Source: Bacteroidota bacterium
GTDB lineage: Bacteria > Bacteroidota > Bacteroidia > 2-12-FULL-35-15
NCBI GenBank assembly: GCA_947449315.1
Contig: CANFRC010000002.1
Location: 124,001-188,000, forward strand
Direction: 5' to 3'
Length of the DNA stretch: 64,000 nt
How positions within the stretch are numbered: the stretch's first letter is position 1; every line of letters begins with the position of its first letter. A model generated the notes under the pieces. That model was not told the origin of the DNA. It searched no databases and was given only the letters and a program-made list of their open reading frames with translations. Shown in pieces: positions 53,210 through 62,193 of this stretch. The position numbers and the translations under genes were made by a program.

Positions 53210-53665
53210 ATGAACTTACATTTACATTTTATATTAGTCAATTCAGAATTCAATCAAGGATTGGCAGCCGATCTATATGAAGGTCAAGAGTCGGAAGATA
53301 ACATCAAGCACTTATGGGAAGATGAATTTAAGGTGTCTGAGCCAATCAAAGAATTCAAGATAAAAAATAATGCTACTTATACATTAGCAGGGTATTTTCC
53401 TGATGACAAACCTTTTAGTTTCGAAATTTGGGATATGACTGTAGTTGATTGTGTTACTGAAAGTGATAAAAAAATGCAATTTGCAGTCTCCAAAAAATTA
53501 GTTAAAAAAACGGAAAAAGTAGTGCATGAAAAATCAAATGAAACACATATGTTTTTTTATTTGAAGGATGTAATGCCTATGGAAAATCCAATGAACGGGG
53601 TTTATATTTTAAAATCAGATTTTCCTAAAGAATTAAAAAAACAAAAAAGTCCTTCTAATGAATAA
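53210..53665 (+). CDS. Unknown protein in the paa operon
   Basis: 151 residues, acidic-to-basic mixed, no signal peptide, no membrane segment. It begins with a strand-rich portion (NLHLHFILVNSEFNQGLAADLYEG) followed by PDDKPFSFEIWDMTVVDCVTES and a Lys-rich helix. I do not recognise a family. It starts 2 bases after paaY and overlaps the next gene by 8, so it is co-translated with the pathway genes, which is the only hint of function. Not a known PAA enzyme. Confidence 0.75.
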   Translation: MNLHLHFILVNSEFNQGLAADLYEGQESEDNIKHLWEDEFKVSEPIKEFKIKNNATYTLAGYFPDDKPFSFEIWDMTVVDCVTESDKKMQFAVSKKLVKKTEKVVHEKSNETHMFFYLKDVMPMENPMNGVYILKSDFPKELKKQKSPSNE

Positions 53666-54125
53666 TAGCACAGATAAATTAAATTTTATTAGTGTCGTCT
53701 TTCCGAAATTATTACAAAATTTAGATGCCGATGCTAAAGGGGGTTGGGGTGTTTTAAACGGCCAACAAATGGTAGAGCATATGGCAGATTCAGTAAGAAT
53801 GGCTTCAGGTAAGAACAATCAAAAATTACATACAGCTCCTGATTTGGTTGGCAGATATAAGGATTTTGCAATGAGCGATAAAGAATTTAAGCCGAATACT
53901 CCTAATGCTTTAATGCCGGATATCCCTGCGCCAAAAGTAAACGCTACGATGCAGGAAGCGATCAATGAATACAATGATCAGATAGCTGCATTTATCCACT
54001 ATTTTGAAAAGAACACAGAAGCTATCATTACTAATCCGTTCTTTGGTGATCTGAATTTTGAAGAGTGGACGCATTTATTGCATAAGCATGCTTTACATCA
54101 TTCAAAACAATTCGGATTGTTATAA
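53658..54125 (+). CDS. DinB-like/DUF1569-type helical protein in the paa operon
   Basis: 155 residues. VLNGQQMVEHMADSVRMA near residue 35 and EEWTHLLHKHALHHSKQFGLL at the C-terminus place histidines as in DinB-like four-helix bundles that bind metal and sometimes a thiol. The family is DUF1569-like by pattern. From memory, some Bacteroidota PaaZ-type proteins carry a similar segment at their C-terminus, so this may be a stand-alone version; this needs a search. It overlaps the preceding gene by 8 bases and ends one base before a convergent gene, with no terminator. Possible roles are thiol transfer or CoA handling. Confidence 0.75.
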   Translation: MNNSTDKLNFISVVFPKLLQNLDADAKGGWGVLNGQQMVEHMADSVRMASGKNNQKLHTAPDLVGRYKDFAMSDKEFKPNTPNALMPDIPAPKVNATMQEAINEYNDQIAAFIHYFEKNTEAIITNPFFGDLNFEEWTHLLHKHALHHSKQFGLL

Positions 54126-54126
54126 C

Positions 54127-54636
54127 TTAATCCCAATGAAAACAATCGGAAGTTTTTATTCTAAATTTCTTAATTTTTGAATGCTTAATTCTAAAGATGT
54201 TTCTCTTCCTTTCTATCAACTCAAAAAGATTCTTTTTCTTTTGCATTGCTCCAGAACCGAAGAATCTGTAAGTTATTTTTTGTGATTCCGCTCCGGAATT
54301 ATCATTTCCTATGTTTGTTTGTTTCTCATTTCCATTAGCGTCATTGCGGTTATTGCCTTCGTTGGAGACATTTTTTTTGTCCATATTAATAGCCACCTTA
54401 TTACTGATGTTGTCATCCATGTGTAATTGTTTGTACTCATTTTCTGCTTGCTTTTGTAATTTGTGACAAGGACAATCAGGATTGCGCGGATCATATAGAT
54501 CGTAATGCTGATTATTAGTTTGTGAAAATACGACTGTACTTACTACCATCAATAAAACTGTTAAGCGCAAAGACATCGCAGAGAATGAATCTCTGCGATG
54601 CTTTTTAATTACTCTCTTTACGCTACTGTTGAACAT
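54127..54636 (-). CDS. Hypothetical exported protein downstream of alpha-2-macroglobulin
   Basis: 169 residues from ATG 54636, or 149 from ATG 54576 (MSLRLTVLLMVVSTVVFSQ, a clean signal peptide). The longer form has a basic n-region of 20 extra residues. The mature protein is Asn/Lys-rich with one CPCH motif (RNPDCPCHKLQ), a low-complexity Asn region (about 80-120) and a basic C-terminus. No family recognised. It starts 8 bases after the alpha-2-macroglobulin stop, so it is on the same mRNA. A perfect hairpin covers the second ATG. Confidence 0.65.
   Translation of the reverse strand: MFNSSVKRVIKKHRRDSFSAMSLRLTVLLMVVSTVVFSQTNNQHYDLYDPRNPDCPCHKLQKQAENEYKQLHMDDNISNKVAINMDKKNVSNEGNNRNDANGNEKQTNIGNDNSGAESQKITYRFFGSGAMQKKKNLFELIERKRNIFRIKHSKIKKFRIKTSDCFHWD
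54574..54600 (-). other. Perfect hairpin over a possible start codon
   Basis: Arms 54574-54584 and 54590-54600 are exact 11-base inverted repeats with a 5-base loop. On the transcribed strand the hairpin includes ATG 54576. It could block or time translation of the exported protein, mark an mRNA processing site, or be a repeat element. No T run follows, so it is not a standard terminator. Confidence 0.7.
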
Positions 54637-54644
54637 TTTTGAAA

Positions 54645-57600
54645 TTAGATTTGTGATTTTGTGATCGTTACTTTATTTAATCCACTCCATGTTTTGAATT
54701 CGTTTGTGTAATACAAGTATGCCGAAGAAGCAGGTGCATCATATACTCCCGGCATTTCTGCTTTCAGATCGAGGTGAATCTCTTTCACTGCTTTAGCATC
54801 CAATCCACGATAATAAATTGCAATATTATTTCCAACAATTTCATAATAGTCGAACACTTTTTTCTCCTGCAATTCTTTTAATTGCCAAGGTTGAACTGTA
54901 AATCCCGCTGGTATTCCAATGATAGCCATTGTACTAGGAACCTCTTCATTTTTTCTATTCGTGATGGTTGCAGTCATACGAACTGTTTCTCCAACATTAG
55001 CTGTTTGAGTTGCTAATTTTGTTTTCAGGTCGATGGCACATGCTACATCATTTACTGGAAGAGTTGTGTTCCAGGTCATAGAAACTGAATATGGAAGAGG
55101 GTTTTTTACACCGACATACTTTACTTTTACTTCATGTTTTCCATCTCCTTTGATAAATTCTTCCATTCCATCAACTACAATCGCACCTTTTTCTCCAGCT
55201 TTGTAAGATCTGTTTGCAGCTTTTTTACCATCTACATAAATTTCAACGGTGCCACTTTCATTTGTCTTTTTACTTGCTTTTGCATATTCTGTTAATGCTT
55301 TCAGCGCAAGAATAGTTCCTTGTGTGCTACTAAATACACCTGAGCCTCCACGTGAACCAACTAGGTATTGGACTGCATTAGAAAGTGCATTTGCATTTTT
55401 GCCTTGTGTTTTTAAAATAGCAAGAATGCTAAGGGATGTTGTTTCTATTGTTAATGATTGTCCTTGTGAATAAGTGATTGTATGCGTTAAACCTGTCCAG
55501 CTTCCATTTTTATCTTGTTTAGAAAGTAAAGCTGTCATTACTACATCCGCTTTTTGTGGTTCATTTAATTTGAAAGCCGCATTTGCCATCATTGCCAACA
55601 AATATGGATCTTTTGTATCCATTGCTTTTTTATACGAACTTTCAAATTCTTTTTTTACATCTGTAAAACCGGCTTCAGCAAGAGCATAAACAGTGTAAGC
55701 ATTTAAAATGTCATCACTGATTCTTCCAAAATCATGGTATGCATGTCCTTCACGTTGAAAGCCACCTTTGCCATCTTTGTGACTCATCAACCATTCTGCT
55801 GTGCGATCAATCATTTTTTGATCAACGTCAGCGCCTGCTTTTTTCATATCTACAAATTCCATGATCCCGTATGCTGTTAAACCTTCGTGAGCAGGAGACG
55901 CTCCAAACCATTCGTATCCTTTCGTTTTTGTTTCGAATGTTGTTAGGCGTTTGTATCCTCTGTTTAATAAATCACTTGCATAGGTTAGTGTTTTTGTATC
56001 TTTACTATCTGTTGAATTTAAATAATCCAATACCATAGCATTCGGATATGCAGTGCAAGATGTTTGTTCGAAACAACCATAAGGCTCAGATAAAATTCCT
56101 TCTAGCCCTTTCATTAAGTCGCTTACTACGTTTGGATAAGCCGTGAAGCTCGCTTTTAAAGAACCTGTCACTACTTTATTCATATCAAAAGAAAAACTTT
56201 TTTCAATCTCTTGTCCAGAAAAAGAAGCTGATACAGGAAATCCTTTTGGTGCTATTTTTATTTTTTGAGTGAATGCATCACCTAATCCACATGATTTAAA
56301 AGAGATTGTGAAGTCACCATATCCTATTTTGTCAAGTACAGCATAATCTAAATAAATTGTTTTAGCTTTTCGTGGCATGATGGTTTGAACTGATGGTACT
56401 TCAATCAATGATTTTAGACCATCTGGTGAAATGATTGTCAATACGCCACCAAGTGGTTTATCGGTGTTGTTTTTTAAGGTTAAAGGAATAGAAACACGGT
56501 CTTCAGTTGCTACTTCAACTGGGATTTTTGTCGACATCGCAAAAGGTAATTGTGTAAAGAAGTTCTTTTCTGTTCTTCCGATTGAACCATCTGTTGCAAT
56601 ACCTTCCACAGTGGTGCGAAATGATGTTATATCATCAGAAGTATAAAACTCAAGCGTTTTTGTTCCTGTTCTATCAATTTCAATATTTGGATTCCAATAA
56701 ATTGTATTTCTGAAATCAGTTCGTGTCTCAACTGTTTCTTGTTTATTATATAGCGGTGCTGCAAATTCCCTTGCCCTGTAATATAACATTCCATTTGCTT
56801 GTTGAGCAATTTGTTTTGCGTCGGGCTCTTCCATCTTAAATCTGTCAGCTCTGAAATCACCATTTTTAGATGCTATTACGTCTGACTTTTTATTGCTTTT
56901 TTCATTTCCAAATTTTGATACATCAGCAAGCGCCTTTCTTTTTTCTATATCCGCAGGTTTCCCTTTTTTATTTTCTTTTTTTTCCACGTTATCGAATTTC
57001 ATTTGGATTTCATTATTTGCAACCATTTCTGCACCACCTCTCATTGCTGCCTGAGGGATTGCCATTTCTTCATCCATTGCTTCTCTTGAAGATAGTCTCG
57101 GAACATTGTAGTAGCGTTTGTAATAATTTTGATCATATAAATACACTACCAAACCTTGATCATAATTTAGAATATTTTGAGAGGAAGTTGAATACCCGCT
57201 TGCTGCATACGATAGAGTGATTGGATTTGATAGATCCAATTTATTAAAGATAAACTTGCCATATTCATCCGTTTGATATTCCGCCCCATTGTTTATTTTA
57301 ATTTTTGCACTTGTAATCGGTTTACCAGTTGAAGCATCCATTACTGTTCCCGCAATAATAGCTCGTTCACCCTGGTAGGCAACAGGTGGTAAATTATCAT
57401 TGATCATTTTCTCCCAGGTAAATCTTCTCCAGCCTGCGGTCATTAATAAATAATCCAATGCTAAATCAGATGATGGTTCTTCCGAATTAAAATAGAAAGC
57501 TGGTTCTTCAATTTTTTCTTTAATATCTTGTTGCAATAAAAGTTGGGAAAGAATAGTTCCTGATTTATCATCAGCAAAAGAGATTAGCTGATCGTTTACT

Positions 57601-59054
57601 ACAGATAACGCCAGATTAGCAGGCATCGGAATGCCTCTGTCATCTTTTACACTTACTGTCATTTTTACTTTTTCTCTTGGCAGATATTTTTCTTTATCAG
57701 TTTCTACAGTGATGTTTAATCTTTTCGCTTTATTTACAAAAGCTAAGCGTTCGGAGCGTGGAATTCCTTTAGAATCGAATAGCGTAATTTGAGAAACCCC
57801 AATAGGGAAATTAGTAGTAGGAAAAACAATTTTATTTATTCCTTTTTTTGCATTAATAACAGTGGAGTAATACATTTTCCCTCTTACTTGTGCAATTAAT
57901 GAAAGTTCTTCATTTTCTGTCGTAATTATTTTCGCAGCGATTTCACCTGCTATTGTATTATCGATATTCAAAACATAACCTCTATACAACGCTTTAGGTA
58001 GTTTAAATATTTCTGTTACACCTTGAGGTTTTGTAATTTTAACCGAATATTTTTCTGAAGCAGAAGGAGTTATTTGAAATGCACCCATTCCCATATGAAA
58101 ACTGCTGAAAGAATTTACTAAAGTTCCTTTTTCGTCAACAACAACACCTTCCACATCTGCCGGTTTTCCAAATTCATTCAATGCTCGAAATGCAACAGTG
58201 CTTTCCAAGCCATCAACCAAGTCGCCACCTTCGGGGTAAAGATTCAATTTAATTGTATTTAAAACGATTGGGATAGATCGGGAAATACTTTCTGTACTTC
58301 CATTATAATCGATCATCACATTGAGAAGACCATCATTGGTTTTCAAATCTTTTGGTAGATCGAATTTTAGATATTTTATTCCTTCCTCATCGGTAATGTC
58401 CGATTTTGTTAGTATCTGTTGGCCATTAAGGTTAGCAACAATCTTTATTTTGTAGTTGCTTAAAGGTTTATTTTCGTTCGTATTTAGTTCGAGTTTAGCC
58501 ACAACTTCATCACCCGCGCCGAATGCTTTTTTCTCGAAATCTAATTTCATTTTTAAATTAGGAAGAACAATTTCTTGTACTTGTATTTCTTTTTCAAAAG
58601 CATTATCAATACCTTCATTTTTCATCCAATTGGTGTAGGCACGAACTTTATACATTCCGCCTAGTGCATCTGCATCCAATGCAAAGTCGCCTGCTGCAAC
58701 CCCATTTTTAGCGATCAGATTGATACTTTTTTCAATTGTGCCTTTTGGATTTAAAAATTCTACATGAACAATATCGCTCTTTTGTGAAGCTTTCATTGTT
58801 TGACCTTCTCTTACGAAAGTGGAAAACCAAATATTATCTCCTGGCTCATAAAAAGGCTTATCAAACTGAACATAGATTCTGTCTTCTGGAATTTGTTCGT
58901 GATAAGCGGTAAGTTTATTTTTTATGGATCGGATAAGGTCATTATCCATTGCGAGTTGGTAATAATTGCTTGGACTGATCCAAGCTACTAATGCCAATAA
59001 TACAAAGCTGATGCTTGCTATGGGCACGATTTTGTTTGATTTTGTGATTCTCAT
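54645..59054 (-). CDS. Alpha-2-macroglobulin family protein
   Basis: 1469 residues from ATG 59054 (MRITKSNKIVPIASISFVLLALVAWIS, an uncleaved or cleaved signal); an upstream ATG at 59093 adds 13 residues. The order is MG1/MG2 domains (RIYVQFDKPFYEPGDNIWFST, typical MG2), a carboxypeptidase-regulatory-like insert (~residues 530-610, IIAGTVMDASTGKPITSAKIKI), bait-region-like linker, A2M domain (YWNPNIEIDRTGTKTLEFYTSDDITSFR), and the thioester domain with YGCFEQTS near residue 994. The intact CxEQ indicates it can form the internal thioester that traps proteases. Such proteins protect the periplasm or surface. No PBP1C partner, unlike in Proteobacteria. The exported unknown downstream is in the same operon. 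Confidence 0.92.
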   Translation of the reverse strand: MRITKSNKIVPIASISFVLLALVAWISPSNYYQLAMDNDLIRSIKNKLTAYHEQIPEDRIYVQFDKPFYEPGDNIWFSTFVREGQTMKASQKSDIVHVEFLNPKGTIEKSINLIAKNGVAAGDFALDADALGGMYKVRAYTNWMKNEGIDNAFEKEIQVQEIVLPNLKMKLDFEKKAFGAGDEVVAKLELNTNENKPLSNYKIKIVANLNGQQILTKSDITDEEGIKYLKFDLPKDLKTNDGLLNVMIDYNGSTESISRSIPIVLNTIKLNLYPEGGDLVDGLESTVAFRALNEFGKPADVEGVVVDEKGTLVNSFSSFHMGMGAFQITPSASEKYSVKITKPQGVTEIFKLPKALYRGYVLNIDNTIAGEIAAKIITTENEELSLIAQVRGKMYYSTVINAKKGINKIVFPTTNFPIGVSQITLFDSKGIPRSERLAFVNKAKRLNITVETDKEKYLPREKVKMTVSVKDDRGIPMPANLALSVVNDQLISFADDKSGTILSQLLLQQDIKEKIEEPAFYFNSEEPSSDLALDYLLMTAGWRRFTWEKMINDNLPPVAYQGERAIIAGTVMDASTGKPITSAKIKINNGAEYQTDEYGKFIFNKLDLSNPITLSYAASGYSTSSQNILNYDQGLVVYLYDQNYYKRYYNVPRLSSREAMDEEMAIPQAAMRGGAEMVANNEIQMKFDNVEKKENKKGKPADIEKRKALADVSKFGNEKSNKKSDVIASKNGDFRADRFKMEEPDAKQIAQQANGMLYYRAREFAAPLYNKQETVETRTDFRNTIYWNPNIEIDRTGTKTLEFYTSDDITSFRTTVEGIATDGSIGRTEKNFFTQLPFAMSTKIPVEVATEDRVSIPLTLKNNTDKPLGGVLTIISPDGLKSLIEVPSVQTIMPRKAKTIYLDYAVLDKIGYGDFTISFKSCGLGDAFTQKIKIAPKGFPVSASFSGQEIEKSFSFDMNKVVTGSLKASFTAYPNVVSDLMKGLEGILSEPYGCFEQTSCTAYPNAMVLDYLNSTDSKDTKTLTYASDLLNRGYKRLTTFETKTKGYEWFGASPAHEGLTAYGIMEFVDMKKAGADVDQKMIDRTAEWLMSHKDGKGGFQREGHAYHDFGRISDDILNAYTVYALAEAGFTDVKKEFESSYKKAMDTKDPYLLAMMANAAFKLNEPQKADVVMTALLSKQDKNGSWTGLTHTITYSQGQSLTIETTSLSILAILKTQGKNANALSNAVQYLVGSRGGSGVFSSTQGTILALKALTEYAKASKKTNESGTVEIYVDGKKAANRSYKAGEKGAIVVDGMEEFIKGDGKHEVKVKYVGVKNPLPYSVSMTWNTTLPVNDVACAIDLKTKLATQTANVGETVRMTATITNRKNEEVPSTMAIIGIPAGFTVQPWQLKELQEKKVFDYYEIVGNNIAIYYRGLDAKAVKEIHLDLKAEMPGVYDAPASSAYLYYTNEFKTWSGLNKVTITKSQI

Positions 59055-59234
59055 GGCTATTTTTTTTAGGGTTTCTTCGCCTAGAGGATGCATTGATTTT
59101 TAATATTCCATAAAAGGAGGAGTGTTTTAGGATATTATTATTTAGGAGTGTAAGTTTATTTCAAGCAATTGGCTTATATCGCTTTTAATTGTAGGATGTG
59201 ACGCTCCTAAGTTTATACCATTAAGCCTTACTAT

Positions 59235-59456
59235 TTATTCTTCAGAAATAGAAACATATAAATCTTCTACTTTTTTGCGGGCCCAAGGAGTTGCTCGGAG
59301 AAATTTTAAGCTTGATTTTATACTAGGGTCATTGCTGAAACATTTAATATTTATGTGATAGGCTAAATTCTCCCAGCCATAGAATGCGACCAAATGGTTC
59401 AGAACCATTTCTAAGGTTTTGCCGTGCAGTGGATTATTTTTTTGTGGAACAGCCAT
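59235..59456 (-). CDS. VF530 family protein (DUF2132)
   Basis: 73 residues matching the VF530 family: [61 protein letters not shown]. The structure of a Vibrio member is a small helical fold proposed to bind DNA; biological function is unknown. It is 8 bases downstream of the helicase gene on the same strand, so probably co-transcribed. The pairing with a DEAD-box helicase would fit a nucleic-acid role. Confidence 0.9.
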   Translation of the reverse strand: MAVPQKNNPLHGKTLEMVLNHLVAFYGWENLAYHINIKCFSNDPSIKSSLKFLRATPWARKKVEDLYVSISEE

Positions 59457-59464
59457 TCAAAAAA

Positions 59465-60793
59465 TTAATTTCTTCGGAAGGTTCTTATTTTAGCATCTTT
59501 CCCTTTTAACTTCTCTTTTCTGCCAGGACCACCTAAATTCACTTTTTTGTTTTTTTCTTTTTTCTCGTGGAATGCAGGGCCAGGTACATAGGTATCTTTA
59601 CCTTTTTTCTGCTTTATTCTATCTGCTATTTTTGGCATTTCATCATCGGTAAGCATTTTTGAAATGACTACATCTTTTGGTAATGCTTCGTAAGGGATAG
59701 CTTTGTTCATCATTGTTTCAATAGCAACTTGAAATTCTTGTTCGCTTTCATTGATGAATGTGATTGCAACCCCATCTTTATTAGCACGTCCTGTTCGTCC
59801 AATGCGATGAATGTAATCTTCAGGAGTATCTGGAGTATCGAAATTGATCACATGGGTGACATCAGAAATATCTAATCCACGCGCAACAATATCTGTTGCT
59901 ACTAAAATGCGTTTGCTTCCATCATGGAATTGTTTTAACGCATTGATACGAGCAGTTTGTGCTAAGTTAGAGTGGATAACAGATACATCATCAGGGAATC
60001 TTAATTTCAAGGAATCAAATAAAGCATCCGCTAATTTTTTTGTTCCAACGAATACCAATACTTTACTGATGCTTTCATCATTCTTTAATAAATATTCCAA
60101 CAAATTTACTTTGGTGTTGAAATTCGGAACATGATAGCATAACTGAATAATTTTTTCCAACGGCGTGCCATGAGGTGTTACCTCGATCTTTTGTGGTTGG
60201 TAAAAATATTTTGTTATCACAGCTTCAATCTCCTCATTCATGGTGGCTGAGAACATCAAGTTTTGACGTTTAGATGGTAATGTTTCTAAGAAACTTAGTA
60301 ATTGTTGTCTGAAACCCAGGCTAAGCATTTGATCCACTTCATCAATCACTAATTGTTTTATGTCTTTTAAGCGCAACAATCCTGTCAATGCAAGATCGAC
60401 CAATCTGCCTGGTGTTGCCACAATAATATCAACCCCGTTATACACCAATTGTTTTTGTGTTCGGATATTCGTTCCTCCGTATACTGCAAGAAATCGAATG
60501 CTAGTATAACTACTTAGTTTTTCAATTTCTTTTACAATTTGTAACACTAGCTCACGCGTTGGAACTATTATGAGCACGCGAGGGTGTTTTTGCTCCGAAT
60601 ATTTTAATTGTCGAAGGATGGGCAATAAATAAGCAAATGTTTTACCAGTGCCGGTTTGAGCAATGCCAATAACATCTTTACCTGACATGATAATAGGAAA
60701 TGCTTTTTCCTGAATAGGAGTAGGCTGAATATACCCAAGGTCATCCAAAGATGAAATCAAGGCTTTGTTTAAGTTTAATTCTTCGAAAGTCAC
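59465..60793 (-). CDS. DEAD-box family RNA helicase (DEVD variant), GTG start
   Basis: 442 residues, RhlE-like. Q motif FEELNLNKALISSLDDLGYIQPTPIQ, Walker A AQTGTGKT at 45-52, PTRELVLQ, TPGR, motif II reads VIDEVDQML (DEVD at 151-154, in place of DEAD), SAT at 182-184, and HRIGRTGR near 340. A basic C-terminal tail rich in Lys follows (~385-442), suited to RNA binding. It unwinds short RNA duplexes, e.g. in ribosome assembly or cold adaptation. The start is GTG at 60793; no ATG fits the Q motif. Confidence 0.92.
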   Translation of the reverse strand: MTFEELNLNKALISSLDDLGYIQPTPIQEKAFPIIMSGKDVIGIAQTGTGKTFAYLLPILRQLKYSEQKHPRVLIIVPTRELVLQIVKEIEKLSSYTSIRFLAVYGGTNIRTQKQLVYNGVDIIVATPGRLVDLALTGLLRLKDIKQLVIDEVDQMLSLGFRQQLLSFLETLPSKRQNLMFSATMNEEIEAVITKYFYQPQKIEVTPHGTPLEKIIQLCYHVPNFNTKVNLLEYLLKNDESISKVLVFVGTKKLADALFDSLKLRFPDDVSVIHSNLAQTARINALKQFHDGSKRILVATDIVARGLDISDVTHVINFDTPDTPEDYIHRIGRTGRANKDGVAITFINESEQEFQVAIETMMNKAIPYEALPKDVVISKMLTDDEMPKIADRIKQKKGKDTYVPGPAFHEKKEKNKKVNLGGPGRKEKLKGKDAKIRTFRRN

Positions 60794-61113
60794 GGTAGTT
60801 GTTTAAAATAGGCTGTAAAGATAGCTAATAATACGCCAACTTTCGTTCTAAAATGTAGGTTGCTTTTTTATCAATAAAATCTGTCCGTTTTGCCCAATTG
60901 CTTGTTTTATCAAGTTTGTATTGATAGGTAAAAGATTGTAAGCATTTTTATCTCTTTCACCTTTCTTTTTTAATTTAATATTGGGTGAATTCATACCCTA
61001 CATTATTAGCCACTTTTTTTATCTTTTCTCCTTTTAACGCATCATCATATTTATGACGTATATCACATTTAATTTGAAGAAATGATTTGAACTATTTATT
61101 AACTTTGTTCCCT
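60794..61113. other. Divergent intergenic region, helicase / ABC export operon
   Basis: AT-rich spacer of about 320 bases. At its right end TAACTTTG (61100-61107) matches the -7 element; a TTTG at 61073-61076 is 23 bases upstream, somewhat long. Transcription from it would start almost at ATG 61114, implying a very short leader. On the left, TATCTTTA (minus strand, 60816-60823) is a weak -7 for the helicase gene. Nothing else is recognised. Confidence 0.5.
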
Positions 61114-62193
61114 ATGAAAAAACTATCTTTTTTTATTCTAATCCTTTTCATTTTTTCCTGTAAAAGCAAAGTAGAAAAGGTCAAGCCAGAAATTTCATCT
61201 ATTTCGGAATCTATTTATGCATCAGGTATTATTAAAAGCAAAGACCAATATGAAGCTTTTGCCACAGTAAATGGTATTATTGAAAATATTTATGTTTCAG
61301 AAGGTGATACTGTTAAAAAGGGTACTCCTTTACTTTCTATTTCTAACGAAACTCAAAAGTTGAATAAAGACAATGCTGAATTAGCAGCTCATTTTTCTGA
61401 TTTTAACCTTAATCAAGGAAAGTTAAACGAGGCAAAATTGCTTATTGATTTGTCGAATAATAAGTTGAAGAACGATTCGGTATTGTTCTTTAGGCAGAAA
61501 GCTCTTTGGGATAAGCAAGTGGGATCTAAAGTGGAGTTGGAGCAGAGGGAACTTGCCTATCAGAATTCAAAAACTGCTTACTATTCATCTGTTGTCAGGT
61601 ATGATGATCTAAAACGTCAGTTGAGTTTTTCATCCTCACAATCTCAGAAGAATTTGCAGATTTCGAGTGAGCAGGAAGGCGACTTTACCCTGAAAAGTGA
61701 GATAGAAGGAGTTGTTTATGATCTTTATAAATCAAAAGGTGAGATGGTAGGTATACAAACTCCATTAGCAGTTATTGGAGACAGCAAACATTTTATTTTA
61801 GAAATGCAGGTTGATGAATATGATATTTTTAGGATACGAAGAGGTTTCAGAGTTTTAGTTACCATGGATAGTTACAAAGGCAAAGTTTTTGGTGCGCAAG
61901 TAACAAAGATTTATCCTATCATGAACGAGCGTAGCAAAACTTTTTTAGTAGAAGCCGAATTTATTGATTCACCAGAAATACTATACCCCAATATAACATT
62001 TGAAGCAAATATTGTATTGAAAATAAAAGATAAAGCGATTCTCATTCCACGTTCTTTTTTGTTGAATGATTCTATTGTAGTAAAAAGTAATGGTGATAAA
62101 GTGATTGTTAAAACCGGTTTAAAAGATTACCAGAAAGTTGAGATTATTTCCGGGATTAGTGCCGATGATGAATTGATAAAACCTACCGAATGA
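61114..62193 (+). CDS. HlyD-like periplasmic adaptor lipoprotein of an ABC exporter
   Basis: 359 residues from ATG 61114 (KKLSFFILILFIFSCKSK, lipobox FIFSC); the open frame has a TTG 27 bases earlier that would spoil the signal. Order: barrel-sandwich half (YEAFATVNGIIENIYVSEGDTVKKG), a coiled-coil hairpin (~85-185, SKVELEQRELAYQNS), the second lipoyl half (LKSEIEGVVYDLYKSKGEMV), and beta-barrel/membrane-proximal domains. It is the membrane-fusion partner for the permease with which it overlaps by four bases (ATGA). It links an FtsX-type inner-membrane pump to an outer-membrane channel, not seen here. Substrate unknown. Confidence 0.88.
   Translation: MKKLSFFILILFIFSCKSKVEKVKPEISSISESIYASGIIKSKDQYEAFATVNGIIENIYVSEGDTVKKGTPLLSISNETQKLNKDNAELAAHFSDFNLNQGKLNEAKLLIDLSNNKLKNDSVLFFRQKALWDKQVGSKVELEQRELAYQNSKTAYYSSVVRYDDLKRQLSFSSSQSQKNLQISSEQEGDFTLKSEIEGVVYDLYKSKGEMVGIQTPLAVIGDSKHFILEMQVDEYDIFRIRRGFRVLVTMDSYKGKVFGAQVTKIYPIMNERSKTFLVEAEFIDSPEILYPNITFEANIVLKIKDKAILIPRSFLLNDSIVVKSNGDKVIVKTGLKDYQKVEIISGISADDELIKPTE

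Noticed and set aside
59100-59220. Short repeats TTAGGAG / CTCCTAA in the spacer between alpha-2-macroglobulin and VF530 genes
   Set aside because: Only seven bases match and the arms are far apart, so this is within chance for AT-rich DNA.
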